Positions 1-5,529 of a stretch of 7,794 nucleotides of DNA are shown piece after piece. The DNA is from an uncultured beta proteobacterium. Its GTDB lineage: Bacteria; Pseudomonadota; Gammaproteobacteria; Burkholderiales; Rhodocyclaceae. The position numbers and the translations under genes were made by a program. Location: contig CAIZHL010000286.1 of NCBI GenBank assembly GCA_903932755.1, positions 1-7,794 on the forward strand, given 5' to 3'. A model generated the notes under the pieces. It was not told where the DNA came from and did not search any database. It was given only the letters and a program-made list of their open reading frames with translations. How positions within the stretch are numbered: position 1 is the first letter of the stretch; every line of letters begins with the position of its first letter.

Positions 1-441
1 GAAGCCGGTCCAGCCGATGGTGCCGCCGTCGAGCAGCTTGACGCGCTTCATGTCGAAGCCGTAGAGGTCGAGCAGGTAGATCACGCGCGACGCCAGTGCG
101 GTGGAGGAGTCGTCATAGACGACGACGGTCGAGTCGTCGTTGACGCTCCAGCGCCGCAGCGTGGCCTGGAAGGCCGCGCGCGAGGGAAAGCGCATGATCG
201 GCATTTCGTCGTTGGCGCCGAGGTCGGCGAAGCGCTGCACCTGGACGGCGCCGGGGATATGGCCGACGGTGGCATGGCGGTGCGGGTGGTAGCGCACTTC
301 GAGCACCACCAGCTTCGGATCCTTCAGGCGTTCCGCAAGCCAGTCGGCATCGACCAGGAAGTCGGGCTTGTCCGCGGCGCGCGCGGACAGCGGCAACGCG
401 GAAACAAGGCACAGCAATGCGACCAGGAGCCATTTCGGCAT
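1..441 (-). CDS. Secreted rhodanese-like sulfurtransferase (3' end outside window)
   Basis: The first 147 residues are visible and no stop is reached before the window edge. A Sec signal peptide (basic start, hydrophobic residues 4-17, ARA-type cleavage near residue 22) points to the periplasm. The mature part matches a first rhodanese domain: DADWLAERL at 31-39, LEVRY at 47-51, GHIPGAVQ at 60-67, VVVYDD at 106-111 and LLDGGTIGW at 136-144. In two-domain thiosulfate or mercaptopyruvate sulfurtransferases the catalytic cysteine is in the second domain, which would lie outside the window, so activity cannot be judged. Where a catalytic Cys would follow the VVVY strand this domain has Asp, as in inactive N-terminal domains. 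The ATG at 441 is one base after the TGA of the upstream gene and has GAAGGA at 450-455, so translation is probably coupled. The family call is firm; the substrate is unknown. Confidence 0.88.
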   Translation of the reverse strand, partial: MPKWLLVALLCLVSALPLSARAADKPDFLVDADWLAERLKDPKLVVLEVRYHPHRHATVGHIPGAVQVQRFADLGANDEMPIMRFPSRAAFQATLRRWSVNDDSTVVVYDDSSTALASRVIYLLDLYGFDMKRVKLLDGGTIGWTGF

Positions 442-442
442 T

Positions 443-1708
443 TCAATTTTCCTTCGAAAGTTTTGCTGCGATAAAAGTGACGCCCACCGCCACGGCCATC
501 AGGCCGAAGGCGATGCCGACCTGGCTGACGCGCTCGGGTGCCAGCAGCAGCAATGCGCCGAGGCCCAGCATCATCACGCCCGAGAGCAGCTTGAGCAGGC
601 GGCCTTCGCGCTCGGAGAGCTTCCTCGCGCCGAGGGTGCCGGCGAAGACGGCGACGATGGCGGCCAGGGGCACGACATAGACCAGGTTGTAGGCGGCGAG
701 GTAGCCGTAGCGGCCTGCCGGCGACAGATCGGCCAGGGTCAGCAGCCGCGTATAGACCATCGGGAAGCCGGCGGTGCACAGCAGTTCATAGAAATTGGCG
801 GCGATCGCCAGGACCACCGTGGCGGCGACCATGGCCGGCAGGTTGTCGGCGGCGAGGATGGCGCGCGTGCGGCGGAAGATGTCCGGCTTCTTCGCCTCCG
901 GGATCGACAGCGTCAGCCCCTGTTCGAAGGCGAAGAAGTCCTTGATGTTCACCGCGCCGACGAACACCGCCAGCGCGCCGGCCGCAACCGTCACCCAGGC
1001 GAGGTGGCCGAAGAGCTGGAAGACGTTGAGCCATGCTGCCATGAAGGCGAAGTACATCAGGCCCGAGATGGCGACGAAGACGCCGCCGATCGCCAGCATG
1101 CGGGCGTGGCTCTTCTGGTGCGCCATCATCGACAAGAGGAAGAGGAGGACGAAGAAGGCGCAGGGGTTGAAGGCGTCGAGCCCGGCCAGCACCAGGGTCA
1201 GCGCCGGCAGCGAGAGGCTGGCCGGGTCCAGCGCGCCAATCAGCGGCAGGTCGATGGTCGGCGCGGCCGCCGGCGGCGCTGCGGCGGAGGCTCCGCCGGC
1301 GGCGCGTATTCGACATTCGTCGAGCCGCCGGCGGATGGTTGCGCCGGTGGTGCCATCGCCGTCCCAGCCGACATGCATCTCGCCGCAGAACAGCAGTGCC
1401 GGCACGCTGGCGGCCTCCTCGCCAAGCGCCCGCGCCATGGCCTGGTACTGCTGCACGTTTTCCGGATGGCGCGAAAGTTCCAGCGCCTGCAGCCTGACCC
1501 AGGGGCGCGACTGCGGGATGGCCTCGATGTGGGGATGCGCCGCCGTGCAGTGCGGGCAGGTCAGCGACCAGAAAAAATAAAGCTGCACTTCCGCCTGGCC
1601 GTCGGCACCGGTGCGCAGCCAGGGATCGTCCGCTGCCGCCCGTGCCAGGGTCGGCAGCAGGATTGCCAGGAGCAGGAACGGCCAAAGGTATCGGTGGCGG
1701 TGGAGCAT
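443..1708 (-). CDS. DsbA-like thioredoxin domain fused to CcdA/DsbD-like membrane domain
   Basis: The 421-residue protein is built as follows: signal or anchor segment (residues 7-25), periplasmic thioredoxin-like domain with CPHC at 51-54 and a cis-Pro type SVPALLF at 101-107, an Ala/Pro linker at about 137-150, then a membrane region with about six helices from about 164 to 415. The membrane part has NPC (C183) in its first helix and LLC (C311) in a later helix. This is the arrangement of the two membrane cysteines that carry electrons through CcdA/DsbD proteins. The likely role is passing reducing power from the cytoplasm to the periplasmic thioredoxin domain in cis. C108 and C132 in the N-terminal domain are extra cysteines. 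CPHC is the DsbA active-site sequence, more oxidising than the usual CGPC. The start at 1708 is preferred over an in-frame ATG at 1771, because it puts the signal peptide at the N terminus and avoids a long overlap. It begins 10 nt after the CDF gene. Partner proteins are unknown. Confidence 0.85.
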   Translation of the reverse strand: MLHRHRYLWPFLLLAILLPTLARAAADDPWLRTGADGQAEVQLYFFWSLTCPHCTAAHPHIEAIPQSRPWVRLQALELSRHPENVQQYQAMARALGEEAASVPALLFCGEMHVGWDGDGTTGATIRRRLDECRIRAAGGASAAAPPAAAPTIDLPLIGALDPASLSLPALTLVLAGLDAFNPCAFFVLLFLLSMMAHQKSHARMLAIGGVFVAISGLMYFAFMAAWLNVFQLFGHLAWVTVAAGALAVFVGAVNIKDFFAFEQGLTLSIPEAKKPDIFRRTRAILAADNLPAMVAATVVLAIAANFYELLCTAGFPMVYTRLLTLADLSPAGRYGYLAAYNLVYVVPLAAIVAVFAGTLGARKLSEREGRLLKLLSGVMMLGLGALLLLAPERVSQVGIAFGLMAVAVGVTFIAAKLSKEN

Positions 1709-1718
1709 GGCGGCTCGC

Positions 1719-2627
1719 TCAGGGACCGCTACCGGCCGTGCCGTTGGCACATCCCTGATCGAGCGCCTCAAGCTCGATCTGAATCGTCGGATGCGTAATG
1801 TGAAAGCGGTGGTGCAGCTCCTGCCGTATCCGTTCCAGGAAGGCGTCGCCCGGATGTCCGGCCGGGATGACGAGGTGCGCGGTTAGCGCGATGTCGCTGG
1901 TGCTCATGGCCCAAACATGCAGATCATGTACGTCGATGACACCCGGCAAGGCTCGCAGCTGTGCGGCGACGTCGGCCAGCACCACGCTTTCCGGCACGCC
2001 GTCAAACAGCAGGTGCAGCGAGCCGCGGAACAGGCCCCAGGTGGCGGCGATGATCACCAGCGCGACCGCCATGCTGGTCGCCGGATCGAGCCAGGCCCAG
2101 CCAGTCTGCAGGTAGAGCGCGCCGGATGCCACGACGCCGAGCGACACCAGCGCATCGCCGGCCATGTGCAGGAAGGCGCCGCGGATGTTCATGTCCGACT
2201 TGCTGCCGGCCATGAACAGCGCGGCGGTGACGCCGTTGACCAGGACGCCGACCGCGGCAACGATCATGACGGTGACGCCGTCGGTGGGCGCCGGCACCTG
2301 CAGCCGATGGGCGGCCTCCCACAACAGCGAACCCATGGCGACCAGCAGCAGCACGGCGTTGGCGAAGGCGGCGAGTATCGAGGCGCGCTGCCAGCCGTAG
2401 GTATGGCGCTGATCCGGCAGCCGGCCGGCCGCCAGCGATGCAATCCATGCCAGCACCAGCCCGGCGACGTCCGAAAGATTGTGCCCGGCATCGGCCAGCA
2501 GGGCGAGCGAACCCACCTTCCAGCCATAGGTCGCCTCGACGACGACAAAGGCGAGGTTCAGGGCGATGCCGATGGCGAAGGCCCGGTTGAATGCGGCCGG
2601 ACCGTGGTGGTGCGAATGTCTAGTCAT
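1719..2627 (-). CDS. Cation diffusion facilitator (CzcD/ZitB-type zinc efflux)
   Basis: The 302-residue inner-membrane proton-coupled divalent cation exporter has a His-rich N terminus (HSHHH at 4-8) and about six membrane helices. The transport-site motifs are HNLSD (H49, D53) and HMAGD (H154, D158), the His/Asp quartet associated with Zn(II) and Cd(II) selection in ZitB-like proteins. The cytoplasmic C-terminal domain (about 210-290) carries the conserved VHDLHVW at 233-239 and ends with a short tail holding a single Cys (C293). Length and motif spacing are normal and no defect is seen. The ATG at 2627 has only a weak ribosome binding site. The downstream DsbD-like gene starts 10 nt after the stop, suggesting co-transcription. 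No dedicated promoter was recognised in the 75-nt gap upstream, which is mostly hairpin. Cobalt or cadmium could also be substrates. Confidence 0.93.
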   Translation of the reverse strand: MTRHSHHHGPAAFNRAFAIGIALNLAFVVVEATYGWKVGSLALLADAGHNLSDVAGLVLAWIASLAAGRLPDQRHTYGWQRASILAAFANAVLLLVAMGSLLWEAAHRLQVPAPTDGVTVMIVAAVGVLVNGVTAALFMAGSKSDMNIRGAFLHMAGDALVSLGVVASGALYLQTGWAWLDPATSMAVALVIIAATWGLFRGSLHLLFDGVPESVVLADVAAQLRALPGVIDVHDLHVWAMSTSDIALTAHLVIPAGHPGDAFLERIRQELHHRFHITHPTIQIELEALDQGCANGTAGSGP

Positions 2628-2644
2628 TCAGGTCGGGGAAGTGC

Positions 2645-2680
2645 GGCGGGCTCCCGGTCGCGTCGGACCGGAAGCCCGCC
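2645..2680 (-). terminator. Long GC-rich hairpin after the Gly/Met-rich protein gene
   Basis: Arms 2645-2659 and 2666-2680 pair at 14 of 15 positions around a 6-nt loop; the one mismatch is C2653 opposite A2672. It lies 22 nt after the stop of the 2703-3083 gene. A smaller odd palindrome (CGGCAT-G-ATGCCG, 2689-2701) lies between them. There is no U-run after the stem on the minus strand, so it may pause transcription or stabilise the upstream mRNA 3' end rather than terminate by itself. It could also be a dispersed repeat; one window cannot tell. Confidence 0.5.
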
Positions 2681-2702
2681 CTGTTTGCCGGCATGATGCC
2701 GA

Positions 2703-3083
2703 TTACTTGAAGTAGCCGCGTGCCTTCATGCGGTCACAGCCGTTGTTGCCCGGTGCCGGCAGGGTTTTGCCCTGTTCCTTGGCGCGAACTTCCATGGTTT
2801 TGTGATGATCTTCCTGCAGCGCCTTGCACTCATCGTAGGTCTTGGTGGCGCGCATCCTGTCGCGATGGGCGTTGCGCTCTTCGGGACTCATCAACTGGTA
2901 ACCCCAGGTGTTGTCCTTGTCCGCGTTGAATTGCATTCCCTTGCCGCCGCCCGGGCCGGGACCCATGCCGGCGCCCTGCCCCGCACCGGGACCCATGCCC
3001 TGTCCGCCGGCGGGCTGCGCAAGAATCGGGGATGCAAGCGATGCGCCGAGAAAGGCCAGCAACGCAATTTGTCTTAGTTTCAT
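2703..3083 (-). CDS. Small secreted Gly/Met-rich protein, unknown function
   Basis: The 126-residue protein has a clear Sec signal peptide (hydrophobic 6-20, cleavage near LAQ at 21-23). A low-complexity segment follows (about 26-50) made of Gly, Pro, Met and Gln, with GMGPG and AGMGPG repeats. The C-terminal half is charged: WGYQLMSPEERNAHRDRMR at 60-78, TYDEC at 82-86, EDHHKTMEVRAKEQGK at 91-106 and CDRMKARG at 116-123. C86 and C116 could form a disulfide in the periplasm. The helical His/Met/Arg-rich half recalls small periplasmic metal- or stress-linked proteins such as the CpxP/Spy group, but I see no diagnostic motif and do not assign it. The start at 3083 has a good AAGGAG (3091-3096) at normal spacing. 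It sits 114 nt after the CxxC protein gene, so it may have its own promoter; only a weak TTGAAT/TAGGCT pair is visible in that gap. Confidence 0.75.
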   Translation of the reverse strand: MKLRQIALLAFLGASLASPILAQPAGGQGMGPGAGQGAGMGPGPGGGKGMQFNADKDNTWGYQLMSPEERNAHRDRMRATKTYDECKALQEDHHKTMEVRAKEQGKTLPAPGNNGCDRMKARGYFK

Positions 3084-3197
3084 GACTATCTCCTTTGACC
3101 AGGTTGAGCAGCGCTCGAATGTTTATCCAAAGCACTCTCAGCCTAGATTGATCGGGCGCTTATTCAAGCTGCCGATTGTGAGGATTTGTGACAAGAC

Positions 3198-3428
3198 TCA
3201 GAGCCAGCTTTCCACCTTGGCTCGCGTCGGCATGCCGCCGGCGTGGACCACCTTGCCGTCGATCACCACGCCGGGCGTGCTCATCACGCCAAGGATCATG
3301 ATCTGCTGCAGGTCTTCCACCTTTTCCAGTTGCACCGCGACGCCTCTGGCGCGCGCGACGTCGTCGATCAGCTTGAGCGTGTTCTGACAGTTGGCACAGC
3401 CGGTGACGAGGACTTTGATGTTCTTCAT
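3198..3428 (-). CDS. Small thioredoxin-fold redox protein (CANC; redox-active disulfide protein 2 type)
   Basis: The 76-residue cytoplasmic protein has a beta strand and redox motif at the N terminus (IKVLVTGCANC, residues 4-14, C11 and C14). It also has a cis-Pro loop (VMSTPGVVIDGKVVHAG, 48-64, P52), the layout of the mini-thioredoxin/glutaredoxin family known as redox-active disulfide protein 2. Members of this family are often found near UPF0718 permeases, as here. The probable role is dithiol-disulfide exchange or thiol delivery to the permease pathway; the partner is inference. A CCGGAG sequence just upstream of the ATG serves as ribosome binding site. It starts 15 nt after the CC-tail protein gene and looks like the last member of the arsR operon. 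Confidence 0.88.
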   Translation of the reverse strand: MKNIKVLVTGCANCQNTLKLIDDVARARGVAVQLEKVEDLQQIMILGVMSTPGVVIDGKVVHAGGMPTRAKVESWL

Positions 3429-3443
3429 TTGTGACTCCGGTAT

Positions 3444-3764
3444 TCAGCAGCAGGAATTGCCCTTGGCGGTCGGCGTGCAGCAGGCGGCCTTGGCCGGTTC
3501 GCTTAGAAAAGTCGGCGCTGGCGACACGGCGACCGGGGCAATGGCGAGCTTCGCTTCCTCGTTGAAGGCGTGATCCTGCATCTGGCCGGCTTCGTCGCGG
3601 ATGTGGCGCGCGATATCGACCACCATCTCGATCTGCTCCTCGGCAATGCCGAAGCCGCGCAGGCGCTCCAACTGGCACAGGCCGTTCTTCGGATGGTTGG
3701 CGGCGATGTTGGCAGCGAGCGAAACCATCGCCACGATGGAGGGATGCAAGGGTGAATCGGCCAT
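3444..3764 (-). CDS. AhpD-like small protein with C-terminal double CC tail
   Basis: The 106-residue protein has no signal peptide. Residues 10-66 form a helical segment resembling the core hairpin of carboxymuconolactone decarboxylase/AhpD proteins (SLAANIAANHPKNGLCQLER, 15-34, then GIAEEQIEMVVDIARHIRDE, 39-58). The usual CxxC is reduced to NxxC (N27, C30), so classical AhpD peroxidase or disulfide chemistry is unlikely at that site. After an Ala/Pro linker the protein ends in ACCTPTAKGNSCC (94-106), giving vicinal pairs C95-C96 and C105-C106. Vicinal pairs of this kind bind As(III) or similar soft metals in ArsD, although no overall ArsD similarity is seen. The ribosome binding site AAGGAG overlaps the stop of the permease gene (TAAGGAG), so expression is coupled to it. 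Metallochaperone, sensor or thiol donor are all possible; function is not established. Confidence 0.8.
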   Translation of the reverse strand: MADSPLHPSIVAMVSLAANIAANHPKNGLCQLERLRGFGIAEEQIEMVVDIARHIRDEAGQMQDHAFNEEAKLAIAPVAVSPAPTFLSEPAKAACCTPTAKGNSCC

Positions 3765-3774
3765 CTGGAACTCC

Positions 3775-4824
3775 TTACAGGACAGCGTTGAACACGTAAC
3801 CGACGAGCAGGATGCCGAGCGCGACGACGCCGGCGAAGGTGGCGATCAGGGGCAGCTTGAGCACCTTGCGCAGGATGATCATCTCCGGCAGCGACAGCGC
3901 GATCACGCTCATCATGAAAGCCAGCACGGTACCCAGCGCGGCGCCCTTGCCGATCAGCGCCTCGACGATCGGCAGGATGCCCGCGGCATTGCTGTACATC
4001 GGCACGCCGATCAGGACGGCCGCAGGCAGCGACCACCACGGCGCGTCCTTGCCCATGATCGAGGCCATGAAATCCTGCGGCACATAACCGTGGATGACGG
4101 CGCCGACGCCGATGCCGGCGAGGATCCAGGGCCAGACCTTGCCGACGATGTCTTTCACATGGACGACGCCGGCATCGATGCGCGCGGCCCAGTGCATTTC
4201 TTCGCCGACATAGTCGGCAGACTGGCTGGCCTGCATGGCGCGCACCCAGTCTTCGAGGTGGCGCTCCATGCCGAGCTTGCCGATCACCAGTCCGGCCACG
4301 ATCGCCACCGTGAGGCCCAGCGCCAGGTAGAGCGCGGCGACCTTCCAGCCGAAGAGGCCGAACAGCAGCGCCAGCGCCACTTCATTGATCATCGGCGCCG
4401 AGATCAGGAAGGAAAAGGTGACGCCCAGCGGCACACCGGCCGAAAGGAAACCGATGAACAGCGGCACCGCGGAGCAGGAGCAGAACGGCGTGACGACGCC
4501 GAGGCTCGCCGCCAGCACGTTGCCGACGCCGAGCCGTTTGCCGGAGAGCAGGGCCCGCGTGCGTTCCGGCGAAACGAAGGTATGCACCACGCCCATCAGG
4601 AAGACGATGCCGGTGAGCAGCAGCAGGACCTTGGGCGTGTCGTAGAAGAAGAAATGCACGGCCTCGCCCAGATGCGTCTGGCGGCTCAGGCCGATCAGGG
4701 CGATTGCGGCGTCGGCAAAAGGCATCAGGCTGGCGTAGGCCGCGATCCACGAGACCACGCCCAAAGCCAACCAGCCCCAGGGTGGACGGCGCGGGCTGTG
4801 GCTGGCATCGGTCAGGGTTGTCAT
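3775..4824 (-). CDS. ArsP/UPF0718-family permease
   Basis: The 349-residue protein has about eight to ten hydrophobic helices and two halves of related design. The first half carries the family signature TPFCSCSAVPLFIGFL (112-127, C115 and C117) followed by SFLISAPMINEVAL (138-151). The second half carries GVPMYSNAAGILPIVEAL (273-290) and a final helix pair to residue 348. The loop at about 188-225 is hydrophilic. In ArsP, cysteines of the TPFCSCS region are linked to efflux of trivalent organoarsenicals such as methylarsenite; other members have been tied to different metals. The preceding As(III)-type ArsR supports a metalloid role, but the exact substrate is inference. The ATG at 4824 is 13 nt after arsR with an AGGAA site; the next gene follows in 10 nt. 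I leave the symbol blank because arsP cannot be separated from general UPF0718 permeases by eye. Confidence 0.9.
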   Translation of the reverse strand: MTTLTDASHSPRRPPWGWLALGVVSWIAAYASLMPFADAAIALIGLSRQTHLGEAVHFFFYDTPKVLLLLTGIVFLMGVVHTFVSPERTRALLSGKRLGVGNVLAASLGVVTPFCSCSAVPLFIGFLSAGVPLGVTFSFLISAPMINEVALALLFGLFGWKVAALYLALGLTVAIVAGLVIGKLGMERHLEDWVRAMQASQSADYVGEEMHWAARIDAGVVHVKDIVGKVWPWILAGIGVGAVIHGYVPQDFMASIMGKDAPWWSLPAAVLIGVPMYSNAAGILPIVEALIGKGAALGTVLAFMMSVIALSLPEMIILRKVLKLPLIATFAGVVALGILLVGYVFNAVL

Positions 4825-4837
4825 GATGTTCCTGCTT

Positions 4838-5176
4838 TCAGGCAGCGCAACGCTCGGGGCGCCCCGTCATGACTTTCAGTCGCCTGAGGTCAGCCTTGAA
4901 TTCGCTGACGGCAACTTCCGGCAAGGATTTCAACAGTGCGGCGGCCCAGGCGGGCAAGGAAGGGGAAAGTCGGTAGAACATCCACGTCCCCTCGCGGCGC
5001 GGGATCACGACCCCGGCATCCCTCAGGACGCAAAGATGGCGAGAGATCTTGGGCTGGATGTCGGCCAGCGCGGCAGTAAGTTCGCAAACGCAGAGCTCGC
5101 CCTGATCCACCAGCAAGGCAAGGATGCGGCGACGCGTGGCATCCGCAAGGGCATCGAATACGGCTTGAGTATTCAT
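4838..5176 (-). CDS. arsR: ArsR-family metalloid-responsive repressor
   Basis: The 112-residue winged-helix repressor closely resembles plasmid and E. coli ArsR. It has an N-terminal helix (VFDALADATRRRILALL, 6-22), then ELCVCELTAAL (27-37) with the inducer-binding cysteines C29 and C31 in the helix before the recognition helix. The recognition region is QPKISRHLCVLRDAGV (41-56) and the wing REGTWMFYRLSP (61-72). The CVC pair is the As(III)/Sb(III) site of classical ArsR and differs from zinc or cadmium sensors of the SmtB type. C49 within RHLCVL is a possible third ligand. The start at 5176 is chosen because the family begins here; an upstream in-frame ATG at 5200 lies inside the promoter. 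It presumably represses its own operon through the AT-rich promoter upstream. Confidence 0.93.
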   Translation of the reverse strand: MNTQAVFDALADATRRRILALLVDQGELCVCELTAALADIQPKISRHLCVLRDAGVVIPRREGTWMFYRLSPSLPAWAAALLKSLPEVAVSEFKADLRRLKVMTGRPERCAA

Positions 5177-5183
5177 GCTTTTT

Positions 5184-5213
5184 AATATACGCCAGGTCAT
5201 ATATATGCGTCAA
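5184..5213 (-). promoter_or_regulatory. Sigma-70 promoter and likely ArsR operator of the arsR operon
   Basis: On the minus strand a -35 TTGACG (5208-5213) and a -10 TATATT (5184-5189) are separated by 18 nt, a good sigma-70 match. The spacer contains the palindrome CATATATATG (5198-5207), and the AT motif returns at GTATAT over the -10, giving an AT-rich site typical of ArsR operators. The expected transcription start falls at about 5176-5178, at or next to the arsR ATG, and no Shine-Dalgarno sequence is present, so the mRNA may be leaderless. Confidence 0.65.
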
Positions 5214-5529
5214 GGAATGTTTGGCGGGATTCTTCGATCGATCGGGGCCAAGCCTGGGGTACCCGTCCCGAAATAGCCAATTCCTATGGAACGGATCGGA
5301 AAATAATCATGGACAGCCTTATATGAAGCGCAGACAATTTATTCGTCAACTATCCGCAGGGTCTACGCTGTTCCGGGAACGCGATTGCACTGCCCCGAAG
5401 GCCCCACGACCCGTTGATTGTCATCGGTAATTTTGCGACTGCGGTTTAACCCGAACAAACTGTCATCAAACCTCGCCGGGCACCCGCCCAGGCGATTCGA
5501 TCTCAAGGCAAGCCAGAGGAGAAACAAAG
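5214..5529. other. Divergent intergenic region between arsR and the CbiM-like gene
   Basis: No full gene is supported here. The stretch holds self-complementary words CGATCGATCG (5235-5244) and GGGTACCC (5257-5264), a locally AT-rich patch (about 5270-5345), and a short open frame with a Tat-like start (5323-5430). It also holds an odd palindrome GTTCC-G-GGAAC (5370-5380), an FNR-like site (5414-5427), and the ribosome binding site GAGGAG (5516-5521) of the CbiM-like gene. I see no clear sigma-70 promoter for the rightward genes and no cobalamin riboswitch core. Confidence 0.6.
5323..5430 (+). pseudogene. Possible remnant of a Tat-exported protein gene (35 codons)
   Basis: A short frame starts MKRRQFIRQLSAGSTLF, which fits the twin-arginine signal consensus (RRxFI followed by a mildly hydrophobic stretch). 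It then loses hydrophobicity and stops after 35 codons with no recognisable domain. Its ATG overlaps the stop of a five-codon frame (5309-5326, ATGA overlap). Codons such as ATT and CTA and the local AT richness differ from the neighbouring genes. It could be a decayed 5' gene end left by rearrangement, or chance. Confidence 0.3.

Noticed and set aside
368..1798. Long plus-strand open frame (476 codons) opposite the DsbD-like and CDF genes
   Set aside because: Its product is rich in Gln, His, Arg, Asp and Gly without domains, while the minus-strand frame encodes a signal peptide, thioredoxin motif and membrane helices. It is an antisense shadow of GC-rich coding DNA.
3444..3764. Active carboxymuconolactone decarboxylase or AhpD peroxidase
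   Set aside because: The first Cys of the CxxC is replaced by Asn and the protein is shorter than the enzyme families.
3601..4872. Long plus-strand open frame (423 codons) opposite the permease
   Set aside because: Low-complexity His/Asp/Gln/Arg-rich product, antisense to a clear UPF0718 permease.
4838..5200. ArsR starting at the upstream ATG (5200)
   Set aside because: This ATG lies between the -35 and -10 boxes, so it would not be transcribed; the family N terminus fits 5176.
5221..5529. Cobalamin riboswitch upstream of the CbiM-like gene
   Set aside because: I looked for the conserved B12-box and core elements. AGCCAGAGGAGA at 5511-5522 is only superficially similar and is the ribosome binding site region.
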